A model generated the notes under the pieces. It had not been told where the DNA came from. It did not search any database and saw only the letters and a list, made by a program, of their open reading frames with translations. A stretch of 11,433 nucleotides of DNA from DAOQVB01 sp964400865 (GTDB taxonomy: Bacteria; Patescibacteriota; Microgenomatia; UBA1400; PJMF01), in the NCBI GenBank assembly GCA_964400865.1, contig CAYNWG010000028.1:1-11433 (forward strand). Reading direction: 5' to 3'. Position 1 is the stretch's first letter; the number at the start of each line of letters is the position of its first letter. Positions 1 through 6,117 of this stretch are shown here, one piece after another. Both the position numbers and the translations under genes were made by a program.

Positions 1-239
1 ACAACCGAGGCCAGTACATCAGCAAACTCATCCTCCACCTTCTGATCATGAAACGCATCTTGCTTGTCCTGCCTCTGTAAGTTCATGCTCGAGAGCAGCT
101 CGTCAGCCAACTCGCCAAGTTCCTCTACCAACTTCATCGTTCGAGCAAACACTCTTTGATTTTTTTCCTTAATCGGCCACTTTTCATCAATAATGGCCTT
201 GATTAGCAGGTATTCTGCTTGAAGTTGTTGTAGAGTCAT
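1..239 (-). CDS. MazG-like nucleotide pyrophosphohydrolase, N-terminal part (cut by window edge)
   Basis: The first 79 residues of an all-alpha NTP pyrophosphatase of the MazG/dUTPase-like superfamily, which hydrolyses nucleoside triphosphates to the monophosphate and PPi, usually to clean the nucleotide pool. The metal-binding signature is visible: an EExxE helix (E39, E40, E43 in KLVEELGELADELL) followed by ExxD (E71, D74 in KVEDEFADVLASV). These two acidic helices normally bind Mg2+. The rest of the protein lies beyond position 1. The ATG at 239 follows the stop of the 55-residue orphan gene by 18 nt and has no clear Shine-Dalgarno, so it is probably the second gene of a two-gene unit driven by the promoter at 452-480. 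Family assignment is good; the substrate (dUTP, dCTP or modified nucleotides) cannot be told. A similar fold in a phosphoribosyl-ATP pyrophosphatase is less likely, since no his genes are nearby. Confidence 0.75.
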   Translation of the reverse strand, partial: MTLQQLQAEYLLIKAIIDEKWPIKEKNQRVFARTMKLVEELGELADELLSSMNLQRQDKQDAFHDQKVEDEFADVLASV

Positions 240-257
240 ATATTAAACCAATAAATA

Positions 258-425
258 TTATCTGGGTTGATTCTCGTCATCACGAACCTGAGGGGCTTCG
301 ACTGGTTTGGGTTTATCTTTTGAAACCGGCTCAATCTTAAGACCATGCGCATCGTATCCAGATGTAGGTCCACCGTAAATAATTGCCCGAATACTACCCG
401 GTGTGATTTCTGATGAATGTGTCAT
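258..425 (-). CDS. Small hypothetical protein, 55 aa
   Basis: A 55-residue open frame from ATG (425) to TAA (258-260). I do not recognise the family. The first half, MTHSSEITPGSIRAIIYGGP, looks foldable. The second half is charged and proline-rich (SKDKPKPVEAP and a DDENQPR tail), so it is probably disordered. There are no cysteines, signal peptide or membrane segment. Evidence that it is a gene: a near-consensus promoter lies just upstream (452-480), a GGGG tract sits 6 nt before the ATG, and it is followed after 18 nt by the mazG-like gene in the same direction. It could be a small partner of the MazG-like enzyme, but nothing in the sequence shows that. Confidence 0.6.
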   Translation of the reverse strand: MTHSSEITPGSIRAIIYGGPTSGYDAHGLKIEPVSKDKPKPVEAPQVRDDENQPR

Positions 426-451
426 AACAAACCCCAATATTACTATAGGAC

Positions 452-480
452 AGTATATCAGCTTCTTTTTTTATCGTCAA
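452..480 (-). promoter_or_regulatory. Sigma70-type promoter for the 55-aa gene and mazG-like gene
   Basis: On the minus strand TTGACG (475-480) and TATACT (452-457) are separated by exactly 17 nt, a near-consensus housekeeping promoter. The expected transcription start is near 445, giving a leader of about 20 nt before the ATG at 425. The -35 box overlaps the stop codon of recQ (477-479), so this unit can be transcribed independently of the repair operon upstream. It is the best-matching promoter in the window. Confidence 0.7.
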
Positions 481-1970
481 GATAGCAATGGGGCAAATTT
501 GTCCCACCATTGTTTTATCCATCCCTGCCCTATCCCAGCTAATTTGCCGGCATGCTTGGTCGTAGTTGGTTTAATCAATGCTAATTGATACAGGACTTTA
601 TTTGTTGCAATGCTGCTGGGTGATAATTTCAGTGTTTGAGCCAACGAATCTCTGAGAAGCTCAAGCTGTCGGAGTAAGCCAATTTCAAAAGAATTGTCTT
701 CTTGTAGTGATTTAGACTGGTGTAGTTGTTCAAGACATCGATCGCATTGACCACAAGCTTGATCTGAGACTTCGCCAAAATAACGGAGTATCAATTGCAT
801 TCGACAACCTTTGGTAGTCGCAAGTGTTCGCATGGCGTGTAGCTTAAGCACTTGCTGTTTTCTATGTTTATCAGAAATTTGCGCATTTTGATCTAGTAAT
901 CCAAGATGGATGCTTAAATTATTTTCGTTATACAGTAAGTAGGTTTGACTTGATTTGCCGTCTCTTCCTGCTCTACCCACTTCTTGGTAATAATGCTCCA
1001 AACTACCAGGTATGTGAAAATGAATCACAAATCTAATATTTGGTTTGTCAATTCCCATGCCGAAAGCGTTGGTCGCAACTACCATCTTGATTTGATCGGT
1101 AATAAACCTTTCTTGAATGCCGGTTCGTTGTTGAGCGGCAAGACCAGCGTGATAGGCCTCAATACTACTGAATGGAAAAAGACTTCGCACTATTTTCGTC
1201 AGGTTTTCCGCGGTTTGGCGACTAGAAACATATATAATGCCCGACTCGTTTCGATGTTTGAGTAGTAACTTGAATACGAGCATTTGTTGAATAAAGTGAC
1301 TCGGACAAGCTACTATTTGTAAGCCAAGATTGTCACGCGTGAAACTACTCAGTTGCTTATATGGATTTTGAAGCCGGAGTGACACGCAAATGTCCAGTTG
1401 AGTTTTTGGAGTGGCGGTGGCAGTGAAAGCAGCGATGACTGGTCTAATTGCTTGAGCTGAAATAAAAGATGCGATCATTCGAAATTCTGGTCGGAAATCA
1501 TGCCCCCACTCAGAAATACAATGAGCTTCGTCCACCACAATCAAAGAGATGCTTATCGATTTCAGAGCTGTTTGGAATCTGCGCGACTGCAGTCGCTCTG
1601 GCGAGAGGTACAAGAGTTTAAGTTGACCAGAGCTGAGTTTTTCATAGACTATTTGTTGCTCGTGTGGAGTTTGAGAACTTGATAAATATTCTGCCATGAT
1701 GGATCGTCTAGCAAGTGCATCAACCTGGTCTTTCATGAGGGAAATCAGTGGCGAAATCACAAGAGTTAAACCAGGTAAAAGTAAGGCTGGAACTTGAAAG
1801 CAGATTGACTTTCCGCCTCCTGTCGGCATGATTGCCAGCGTGTCTTTCCCAGCAAGAATGGCCTCGACGATGGCTTGTTGACCAGGTCGAAATTGATCGT
1901 AACCCCAGTATTGTTGAAGTATTTCTTTTGGTTGCACGCTGCTGAAAATACCAGCAGAAACTTTCAACAA
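477..1970 (-). CDS. recQ: ATP-dependent DNA helicase RecQ, short form without winged helix
   Basis: A 3'-5' superfamily 2 DNA helicase for recombination and fork repair, 497 aa against about 600 for E. coli RecQ. Visible in order: motif 0 (FRPGQ, 27-31), Walker A TGGGKS (50-55, K54), DEAH (147-150), motif III FTATA (182-186), second RecA-like domain with NAFGMGIDKP (301-310), arginine-finger motif VI QEVGRAGRDG (329-338), and the four zinc cysteines C389, C406, C409 and C412. The HRDC domain (about 430-497, ending AGIGQGWIKQWW) follows almost at once. The winged helix of about 100 residues that normally sits between zinc site and HRDC is missing. The TTG at 1970 lies 9 nt after the rarA stop. 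GTG at 1937 (residue 12) is an alternative start; neither has a Shine-Dalgarno. The frame is the same as rarA, separated by that TAA and three codons. Confidence 0.92.
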   Translation of the reverse strand: MLKVSAGIFSSVQPKEILQQYWGYDQFRPGQQAIVEAILAGKDTLAIMPTGGGKSICFQVPALLLPGLTLVISPLISLMKDQVDALARRSIMAEYLSSSQTPHEQQIVYEKLSSGQLKLLYLSPERLQSRRFQTALKSISISLIVVDEAHCISEWGHDFRPEFRMIASFISAQAIRPVIAAFTATATPKTQLDICVSLRLQNPYKQLSSFTRDNLGLQIVACPSHFIQQMLVFKLLLKHRNESGIIYVSSRQTAENLTKIVRSLFPFSSIEAYHAGLAAQQRTGIQERFITDQIKMVVATNAFGMGIDKPNIRFVIHFHIPGSLEHYYQEVGRAGRDGKSSQTYLLYNENNLSIHLGLLDQNAQISDKHRKQQVLKLHAMRTLATTKGCRMQLILRYFGEVSDQACGQCDRCLEQLHQSKSLQEDNSFEIGLLRQLELLRDSLAQTLKLSPSSIATNKVLYQLALIKPTTTKHAGKLAGIGQGWIKQWWDKFAPLLS

Positions 1971-1979
1971 GCGTAGAAA

Positions 1980-3164
1980 TTATTTTTGAAAATACTTTTT
2001 ATTTTTTAGTTTTAAAGGTAGGAGTGAATGATTTTCGTCTGGGTACATTTGGTAGCCTTTGCCGTACTGTAATTCTTTCATTAACTTTGTTGGAGCGTTT
2101 CTGAGTTCAAGCGGAATTGGCAAATTGCCGAACTTTTTAACGTCTGCTAAAGCTGCGAAGAATGCGTCATAGGCAGAGCGATCTTTCTTACAGCGACACA
2201 AATAAGCTACCCCATGAGCCAACATAATTTGAGCTTCTGGGTAGCCAGTTTTATGCACAGCGTCGAAAACCGCATTTGCGACGACTAGCGCGGTAGGGAC
2301 GGCTAAGCCAATATCTTCACTGGCAAAAATGATCATTCGGCGAGCAATGAACTTGGGATCTTCACCAGCATCGACCATTCTGGCTAGGTAATACAAAGCC
2401 GCGTCTGCATTGCTCGCCCGCATTGATTTAATGAACGCACTGACTGTGTCATAGTGTTCCTCGCCTTTTTTATCGTACTTCAGTGAGGTTGTTTGAAGGG
2501 TGGTTTGAAGCGATTCAAGATCAAGATTTTTGTACAGGTCGGTAGTATGTTCAATTAGCGTGAGGAGCCGGCGGGCGTCACCCGCCGCATACGTCACCAA
2601 CCACTCTCGTGTACTTTTGGTTAATTTTATTTTTCCCAAACTAGCTTTTAACTCAATTAATACTGAATCAATAATCTTTGACAATTCCACTTCACTTAAT
2701 TGACTGAGCACAAAAACCTTACTTCTAGAAAGTAGCGGAGCAATTACCTCAAAACTTGGATTTTCAGTGGTAGCACCAATTAAAATTAACTCGCCTTTTT
2801 CTACAAATGGCAGTAAGTAATCCTGTTGAGCTTTACTAAAGCGATGGATTTCATCAAGGAATAATAATGGTGGATTGTATGTTTGTTCGAGTCCCCTCTG
2901 ACCTTTGTGATCATCAATGATTTTTTTTATATCAGCTTTGCCAGCAGAGACGGCAGAAAGCTCGTAAAATTCTTTATTTGCCGCTTGAGACAAAATGCGT
3001 GCTAAGGTAGTCTTTCCCACTCCGGGCGGTCCCCAAAAAATCATCGAGAAAATATGGCCCATATCATGCGCTACCCGAAGTGGTTTCATCTCACCTACTA
3101 AATGTGATTGACCAATAAATGTATCGAGCGTTTGGGGTCGTAATCTGTCTGCCAATGGTTGCAT
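1980..3164 (-). CDS. rarA: Replication-associated recombination protein A (RarA/MgsA), AAA+ ATPase
   Basis: A cytoplasmic AAA+ ATPase of the RarA/Mgs1/WRNIP1 family, which acts at stalled replication forks. From the chosen ATG it is 394 aa, close to the usual length. It starts with the family hallmark MQPLADRLRPQTLDTFIGQ. Next come Walker A GPPGVGKT (45-52), Walker B LLFLDEIH (100-107), sensor 1 in IGATTENPSF, and the sensor 2 region GDARRLL. The C-terminal tetramerisation domain has the family signatures KSMRASNADAALYYLARM, ASEDIGLA, LRNAPTKLMKELQYGKGY. The frame stays open upstream to a TTG at 3293, adding 43 residues unlike the family, and ATG 3197 is also possible. The start at 3164 is chosen because conserved sequence begins there; GGAAG directly precedes it. 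recQ follows 9 nt downstream, and the homologous eukaryotic pairs (Mgs1-Sgs1, WRNIP1-WRN) also work together. Confidence 0.92.
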   Translation of the reverse strand: MQPLADRLRPQTLDTFIGQSHLVGEMKPLRVAHDMGHIFSMIFWGPPGVGKTTLARILSQAANKEFYELSAVSAGKADIKKIIDDHKGQRGLEQTYNPPLLFLDEIHRFSKAQQDYLLPFVEKGELILIGATTENPSFEVIAPLLSRSKVFVLSQLSEVELSKIIDSVLIELKASLGKIKLTKSTREWLVTYAAGDARRLLTLIEHTTDLYKNLDLESLQTTLQTTSLKYDKKGEEHYDTVSAFIKSMRASNADAALYYLARMVDAGEDPKFIARRMIIFASEDIGLAVPTALVVANAVFDAVHKTGYPEAQIMLAHGVAYLCRCKKDRSAYDAFFAALADVKKFGNLPIPLELRNAPTKLMKELQYGKGYQMYPDENHSLLPLKLKNKKYFQK

Positions 3165-3243
3165 CTTCCAATCATACAACAAAAAAACCCGAAACATAGA
3201 TAAAGTATTTTGTTTTAACGAAATTTTAATTTTAAGAGGCAAT

Positions 3244-3290
3244 ATCAATCGATTATGGATTTCTCTAGTTTGAGCATAATCGTGGTTGAT
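3244..3290 (-). promoter_or_regulatory. Imperfect dyad in the spacer before rarA
   Basis: The 125-nt spacer between the CoA enzyme gene and the rarA start begins with a two-part dyad. CGATTATG (3250-3257) pairs with CATAATCG (3275-3282) around a 17-nt loop, and outside it ATCAA (3244-3248) pairs with TTGAT (3286-3290) across a 1-nt/3-nt bulge. It starts directly at the stop codon of the upstream gene. No T-run follows on the minus strand, so it is not a standard intrinsic terminator. It could be a processing or attenuation hairpin, or a protein site. I found no convincing promoter in the spacer. Confidence 0.3.
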
Positions 3291-4261
3291 CAAACGAGAT
3301 TAGTCAATATTCGCGTTTTAACATTTTCTGAAGATATTAATTCCACCAGCCCAACTCCGGGCTGACCATAATAAACAACGAATCCCAATGGCGCTAGCAT
3401 AACAGCGGGGATTGCGGCGAGATCTTCTTCACCTTCAACAAAAATGTAATTAGAGTTGGTACTAGTTAATTGAAGCAGAGATTGAATAGAAATAGCCAAG
3501 TCTGGTGTCAAAGAGCCGGCTGGATTCTGTACAACCAGGTCTGGTTTAAGATTTTGAGTAACTCCATGAGCAGGTTTTCTTTCAATTTTTCGATCAAAAA
3601 TACCAATTTGAAATGGCCAATTGTTGGAAGTAAATCGCTCAATAGTTGAATCGCCAACGAGGATTACTTTTTCTCGATGGGAGTATGGACCTGATAGAAA
3701 ACTAGGTTGATTCACAATAAAGCCTTGGGGCTGAGCTAGTAGTAATCGCTGCTCTTTGGAAATAGTAATTGTTTTATCAAATAGTTGTAAATAAACTAAG
3801 CCTTCTCTATCACATTCCCCTGCTCTAATACGATCAGAATGCAGTGCTTGACCATCAGTAGCAGGCAATAATTCACAAACATGCAGGGGAAGTTTGGCTA
3901 ATCCACTTTTTTTTCTTAATCGGTTAATCTGCTCTCCTCCAATCTCTGTCTCTGTGGTAACGGCGAGTGCTTCAATTCGGTTATCAGTAACTGTGGAACC
4001 TACAGAATCTGAAAGTTCTATGAGTTCAAACTCTATCTTGTGTGAAGTACAAAAGCTTACTATAGATTGCGAACGTTCTGCGAACGATTCAATCGATTGA
4101 GGATATGTTTTTCTCTCTGCGATATTTTGATTGGAGACTCCTATTATTAATACATCAGATAATTCACTTGCAAATTTGAGAAATTTTTCATGTCCAGCAT
4201 GAAAATGATCAAAAGTACCGCCTAAGCCAACTATTTGATAATGTTTTTTTTGATGTGTCAC
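3290..4261 (-). CDS. Archaeal-type CoA biosynthesis fusion: phosphopantetheine adenylyltransferase + GTP-dependent dephospho-CoA kinase
   Basis: A predicted bifunctional cytoplasmic enzyme for the last two steps of CoA synthesis, 323 aa. Residues 1 to about 157 match the archaeal/eukaryotic PPAT family (COG1019), not bacterial CoaD: GGTFDHFHAGH (14-24, nucleotide-binding HxGH at 21-24), then ETEIGGEQINRLRKKSGL (104-121) and LHSDRIR (140-146) at the ISSTxIR position. Residues about 165-323 match the archaeal GTP-dependent dephospho-CoA kinase family (DUF359, COG1909): VGDSTIERF (202-210), IFDRKIER (221-228), NPAGSLT (246-252), GEEDL (277-281), YYGQPGVGLV (297-306). No ATP-type CoaE P-loop is present. 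All recognised motifs are kept in both halves, so both activities are likely. Start is GTG, 10 nt after the upstream stop, without Shine-Dalgarno. The stop shares bases with the maximal upstream frame of rarA. Domain assignment is by motif recognition only. Confidence 0.85.
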   Translation of the reverse strand: MTHQKKHYQIVGLGGTFDHFHAGHEKFLKFASELSDVLIIGVSNQNIAERKTYPQSIESFAERSQSIVSFCTSHKIEFELIELSDSVGSTVTDNRIEALAVTTETEIGGEQINRLRKKSGLAKLPLHVCELLPATDGQALHSDRIRAGECDREGLVYLQLFDKTITISKEQRLLLAQPQGFIVNQPSFLSGPYSHREKVILVGDSTIERFTSNNWPFQIGIFDRKIERKPAHGVTQNLKPDLVVQNPAGSLTPDLAISIQSLLQLTSTNSNYIFVEGEEDLAAIPAVMLAPLGFVVYYGQPGVGLVELISSENVKTRILTNLV

Positions 4262-4271
4262 AGTGGGAAGT

Positions 4272-5072
4272 CTACTTGAGTGACAGTTGTTTGTCGATCT
4301 CTATTACTAGGTCCTCATTTATCAGTTGTTGTAGGGCTTGTTCGAAAAATATCTGGTTGCTCGTTAGGGTGGCAAATAAAATACTACGATCAGTTAACTT
4401 TCTTTGGGTCAAAACTCTGATAATTTCTCCCCTTACCTGTCGGCTTGATCCCTCAAACTTAGACTGAGTTGCATACTTTTTACTTCTGCGATTGGGATTT
4501 GGTAAGATCGTTTTTAAGTAACTGCCGTAGTCCATAAGTGCCCAATACCACTTGCGAGCATTCCGCTTGTTAATAGTTTTGGTAATTAATAGTAGTAATT
4601 GATCATCTGAAACTTTTGTATCAGTTGGAAAAAAGTGGTACAAAAAAACTGCGCGAATATTAGTTTCAATCATTGTTACTGGTCGATTAAAGGCGAAAGC
4701 ACAGATTGCATTGGCAGTATAGGGTCCGATTCCGGGAAGCTTCACAAGTTCATCATACGAATGGGGCAACCGTTCAACAGCTTGTGCCAATTGCCAGAGA
4801 TATTTAGCTCTTCGGTTGTAACCGAGACCTTGCCACAGAATCAATACATCAGCTAATGAGGTGGATCGGAGTGAGCTAAGACCTGGAAAACGTTTAAGAA
4901 ATGCTTCGTATTTGGGAATGACGCGACTGACCTGCGTTTGTTGTAGCATCAGTTCAGACACCAGGATATTAAAAGGATCAGCAGTCAGTCGCCACGGCAA
5001 TACATGCCGACCATTTTGTTGGTACCAATTGACAATAAATCGCTGAAAAGATACTATTTCTCGCTCGTTCAT
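4272..5072 (-). CDS. MutY-like HhH-GPD DNA glycosylase lacking the Fe-S cluster
   Basis: A base-excision repair glycosylase of the HhH-GPD superfamily, closest to MutY, which removes adenine opposite 8-oxoguanine. Residue numbers count the GTG at 5075 as 1; the adjacent ATG at 5072 is the more likely start (266 aa). Seen: LPWR (26-29), catalytic-type SELMLQQTQV (40-49, E41), WQGLGYNRRA (81-90), helix-hairpin-helix LPGIGPYTA (113-121). The position of the catalytic Asp (E. coli MutY D138, aligned without gaps from LPGVG) is Glu137 (MIETNIRAV). The four-cysteine Fe-S loop is absent: the only cysteine in the protein is C125. In its place is NPNRRSKKYATQSKFEGSSR (193-212), which I associate with CPR and archaeal homologues from memory. 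The C-terminal Nudix-like 8-oxoG recognition domain is also absent; about 55 residues resembling a winged helix remain. Likely first gene of the minus-strand operon. Confidence 0.85.
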   Translation of the reverse strand: MNEREIVSFQRFIVNWYQQNGRHVLPWRLTADPFNILVSELMLQQTQVSRVIPKYEAFLKRFPGLSSLRSTSLADVLILWQGLGYNRRAKYLWQLAQAVERLPHSYDELVKLPGIGPYTANAICAFAFNRPVTMIETNIRAVFLYHFFPTDTKVSDDQLLLLITKTINKRNARKWYWALMDYGSYLKTILPNPNRRSKKYATQSKFEGSSRQVRGEIIRVLTQRKLTDRSILFATLTSNQIFFEQALQQLINEDLVIEIDKQLSLK

Positions 5073-5079
5073 CACAACC

Positions 5080-5087
5080 AGTATAAT
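5080..5087. promoter_or_regulatory. Overlapping divergent -10 elements for mutY-like and capA-like genes
   Basis: The two start codons are only 24 nt apart (5072 minus, 5097 plus). Between them TATAAT (5082-5087) reads on the plus strand and TATACT (5080-5085) on the minus strand. Transcription would start about 7 nt past each -10, close to 5094 and 5073, leaving leaders of only a few nucleotides. Neither side has a good -35 hexamer and neither gene has a Shine-Dalgarno, which fits near-leaderless mRNAs. Because the two -10 boxes overlap, only one direction could be occupied by polymerase at a time. Confidence 0.45.
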
Positions 5088-5096
5088 AGCGCAAGA

Positions 5097-6101
5097 ATGA
5101 AACAGATTCAGTTGCTCATAGCTGGAATTATTATTTGTATTGTTGGAGGTCTGGCATTAGTCAAATATCTGTCATTGTTTACTTCAGCGCCGACTACACC
5201 AGCTGAATCAAATGGCGCTGATTTGATAATTAACGTCCCTACTCCTATTCCAACTCCCCAATGTACCACATTGCTTTTTGGTGGTGATATGATGTTTGAC
5301 AGGCATATCAGAGAAAAAGCCCAAGTAAAAGGCAACTATAATTTCATTTTTGAAGATCTGACGCAAATGCTTTCTGGTGCTGACGTAATCATTGCCAATC
5401 TTGAGGGCCCAGTTACCAATTTCCCCTCAAGAAGTGTTGGTAGTGAAATCGGCTCAACAAACAATTACTTTTTTACCTTTGATCCCAAGGTACTTTCAGA
5501 AACCTTATCTAATTGGTCATTTATTGTCAATTTGGGAAACAACCATATCTCTAATTTTGGTCAAGAAGGTCTAACACAAACCTATCAATATTTGGAAAAT
5601 TCGATGGTACCCTACTTTGGTTATACCCTGTCCGATCAGGAGAGAGCTACATATCTTATTAAAGAAATTAATGGTATATCGTTTGGCTTTGTTAACTACA
5701 ATCAATTTGTCACTGGTGGAGAAGAACGAGTTTTTAGTGACATGGCTGAAGTTAGGAATTTAGCTGAGGTACTGGTAGTCTACACCCACTGGGGCAATGA
5801 GTATGTTCAAGAAAATCAAGTAATCAAGGATTTTGCTCACCAGTTAGTTGATGCAGGTGCCGATTTAATAATTGGATCGCACCCCCATGTAGTGCAAGGC
5901 ATTGAAGATTACCAAAGTAAACGAATTTACTATTCTCTTGGCAATTTTGTTTTTGACCAATACTTTGAAGAAGCAGTGCAAAATGGATTGTTGGTTGAGG
6001 CAATAGTTTGTCGATCGACAGATTCTCAGTCTTTCGATTGGAAGTTCGTTGATTATCCAATACAGTTGTTAAAAACTGGAGAAACCATACTTTCCAACTA
6101 A
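5097..6101 (+). CDS. CapA-like metallophosphoesterase, membrane-anchored
   Basis: A protein of the PGA_cap/CapA family (calcineurin-like phosphoesterase fold), 334 aa. A single N-terminal membrane segment (about 5-28) is followed by a Pro/Thr-rich linker (29-55), which places the enzyme domain outside the membrane. Metal-site motifs in order: GGDMMFDR (62-69), NLEGP (101-105), GNNH (147-150), HWG (231-233), GSHPH (260-264), then LGNFVFDQ (281-288). CapA belongs to poly-gamma-glutamate capsule systems, but no capB or capC ligase genes are here, so a stand-alone role in cell-surface polymer metabolism is as likely. The start at 5097 is preferred over an upstream in-frame ATG (5004) because that one lies inside the mutY-like gene and would put a charged extension ahead of the membrane anchor. 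It ends 16 nt from the convergent receiver pseudogene. Confidence 0.88.
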   Translation: MKQIQLLIAGIIICIVGGLALVKYLSLFTSAPTTPAESNGADLIINVPTPIPTPQCTTLLFGGDMMFDRHIREKAQVKGNYNFIFEDLTQMLSGADVIIANLEGPVTNFPSRSVGSEIGSTNNYFFTFDPKVLSETLSNWSFIVNLGNNHISNFGQEGLTQTYQYLENSMVPYFGYTLSDQERATYLIKEINGISFGFVNYNQFVTGGEERVFSDMAEVRNLAEVLVVYTHWGNEYVQENQVIKDFAHQLVDAGADLIIGSHPHVVQGIEDYQSKRIYYSLGNFVFDQYFEEAVQNGLLVEAIVCRSTDSQSFDWKFVDYPIQLLKTGETILSN

Positions 6102-6117
6102 CAATGGCTAAAAGCCT

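Noticed and set aside
984..1265. 93-aa plus-strand frame inside recQ
   Set aside because: It is antisense to conserved helicase motifs IV-VI, with no promoter and no protein-like composition.
3165..3293. N-terminal extension of RarA from TTG 3293
   Set aside because: The 43 added residues do not resemble the family, the TTG merely overlaps the upstream stop, and conserved RarA sequence starts exactly at ATG 3164.
5004..5096. Upstream in-frame start for the capA-like gene
   Set aside because: It lies within the mutY-like gene on the opposite strand, and would bury the membrane anchor behind a charged 31-residue leader.
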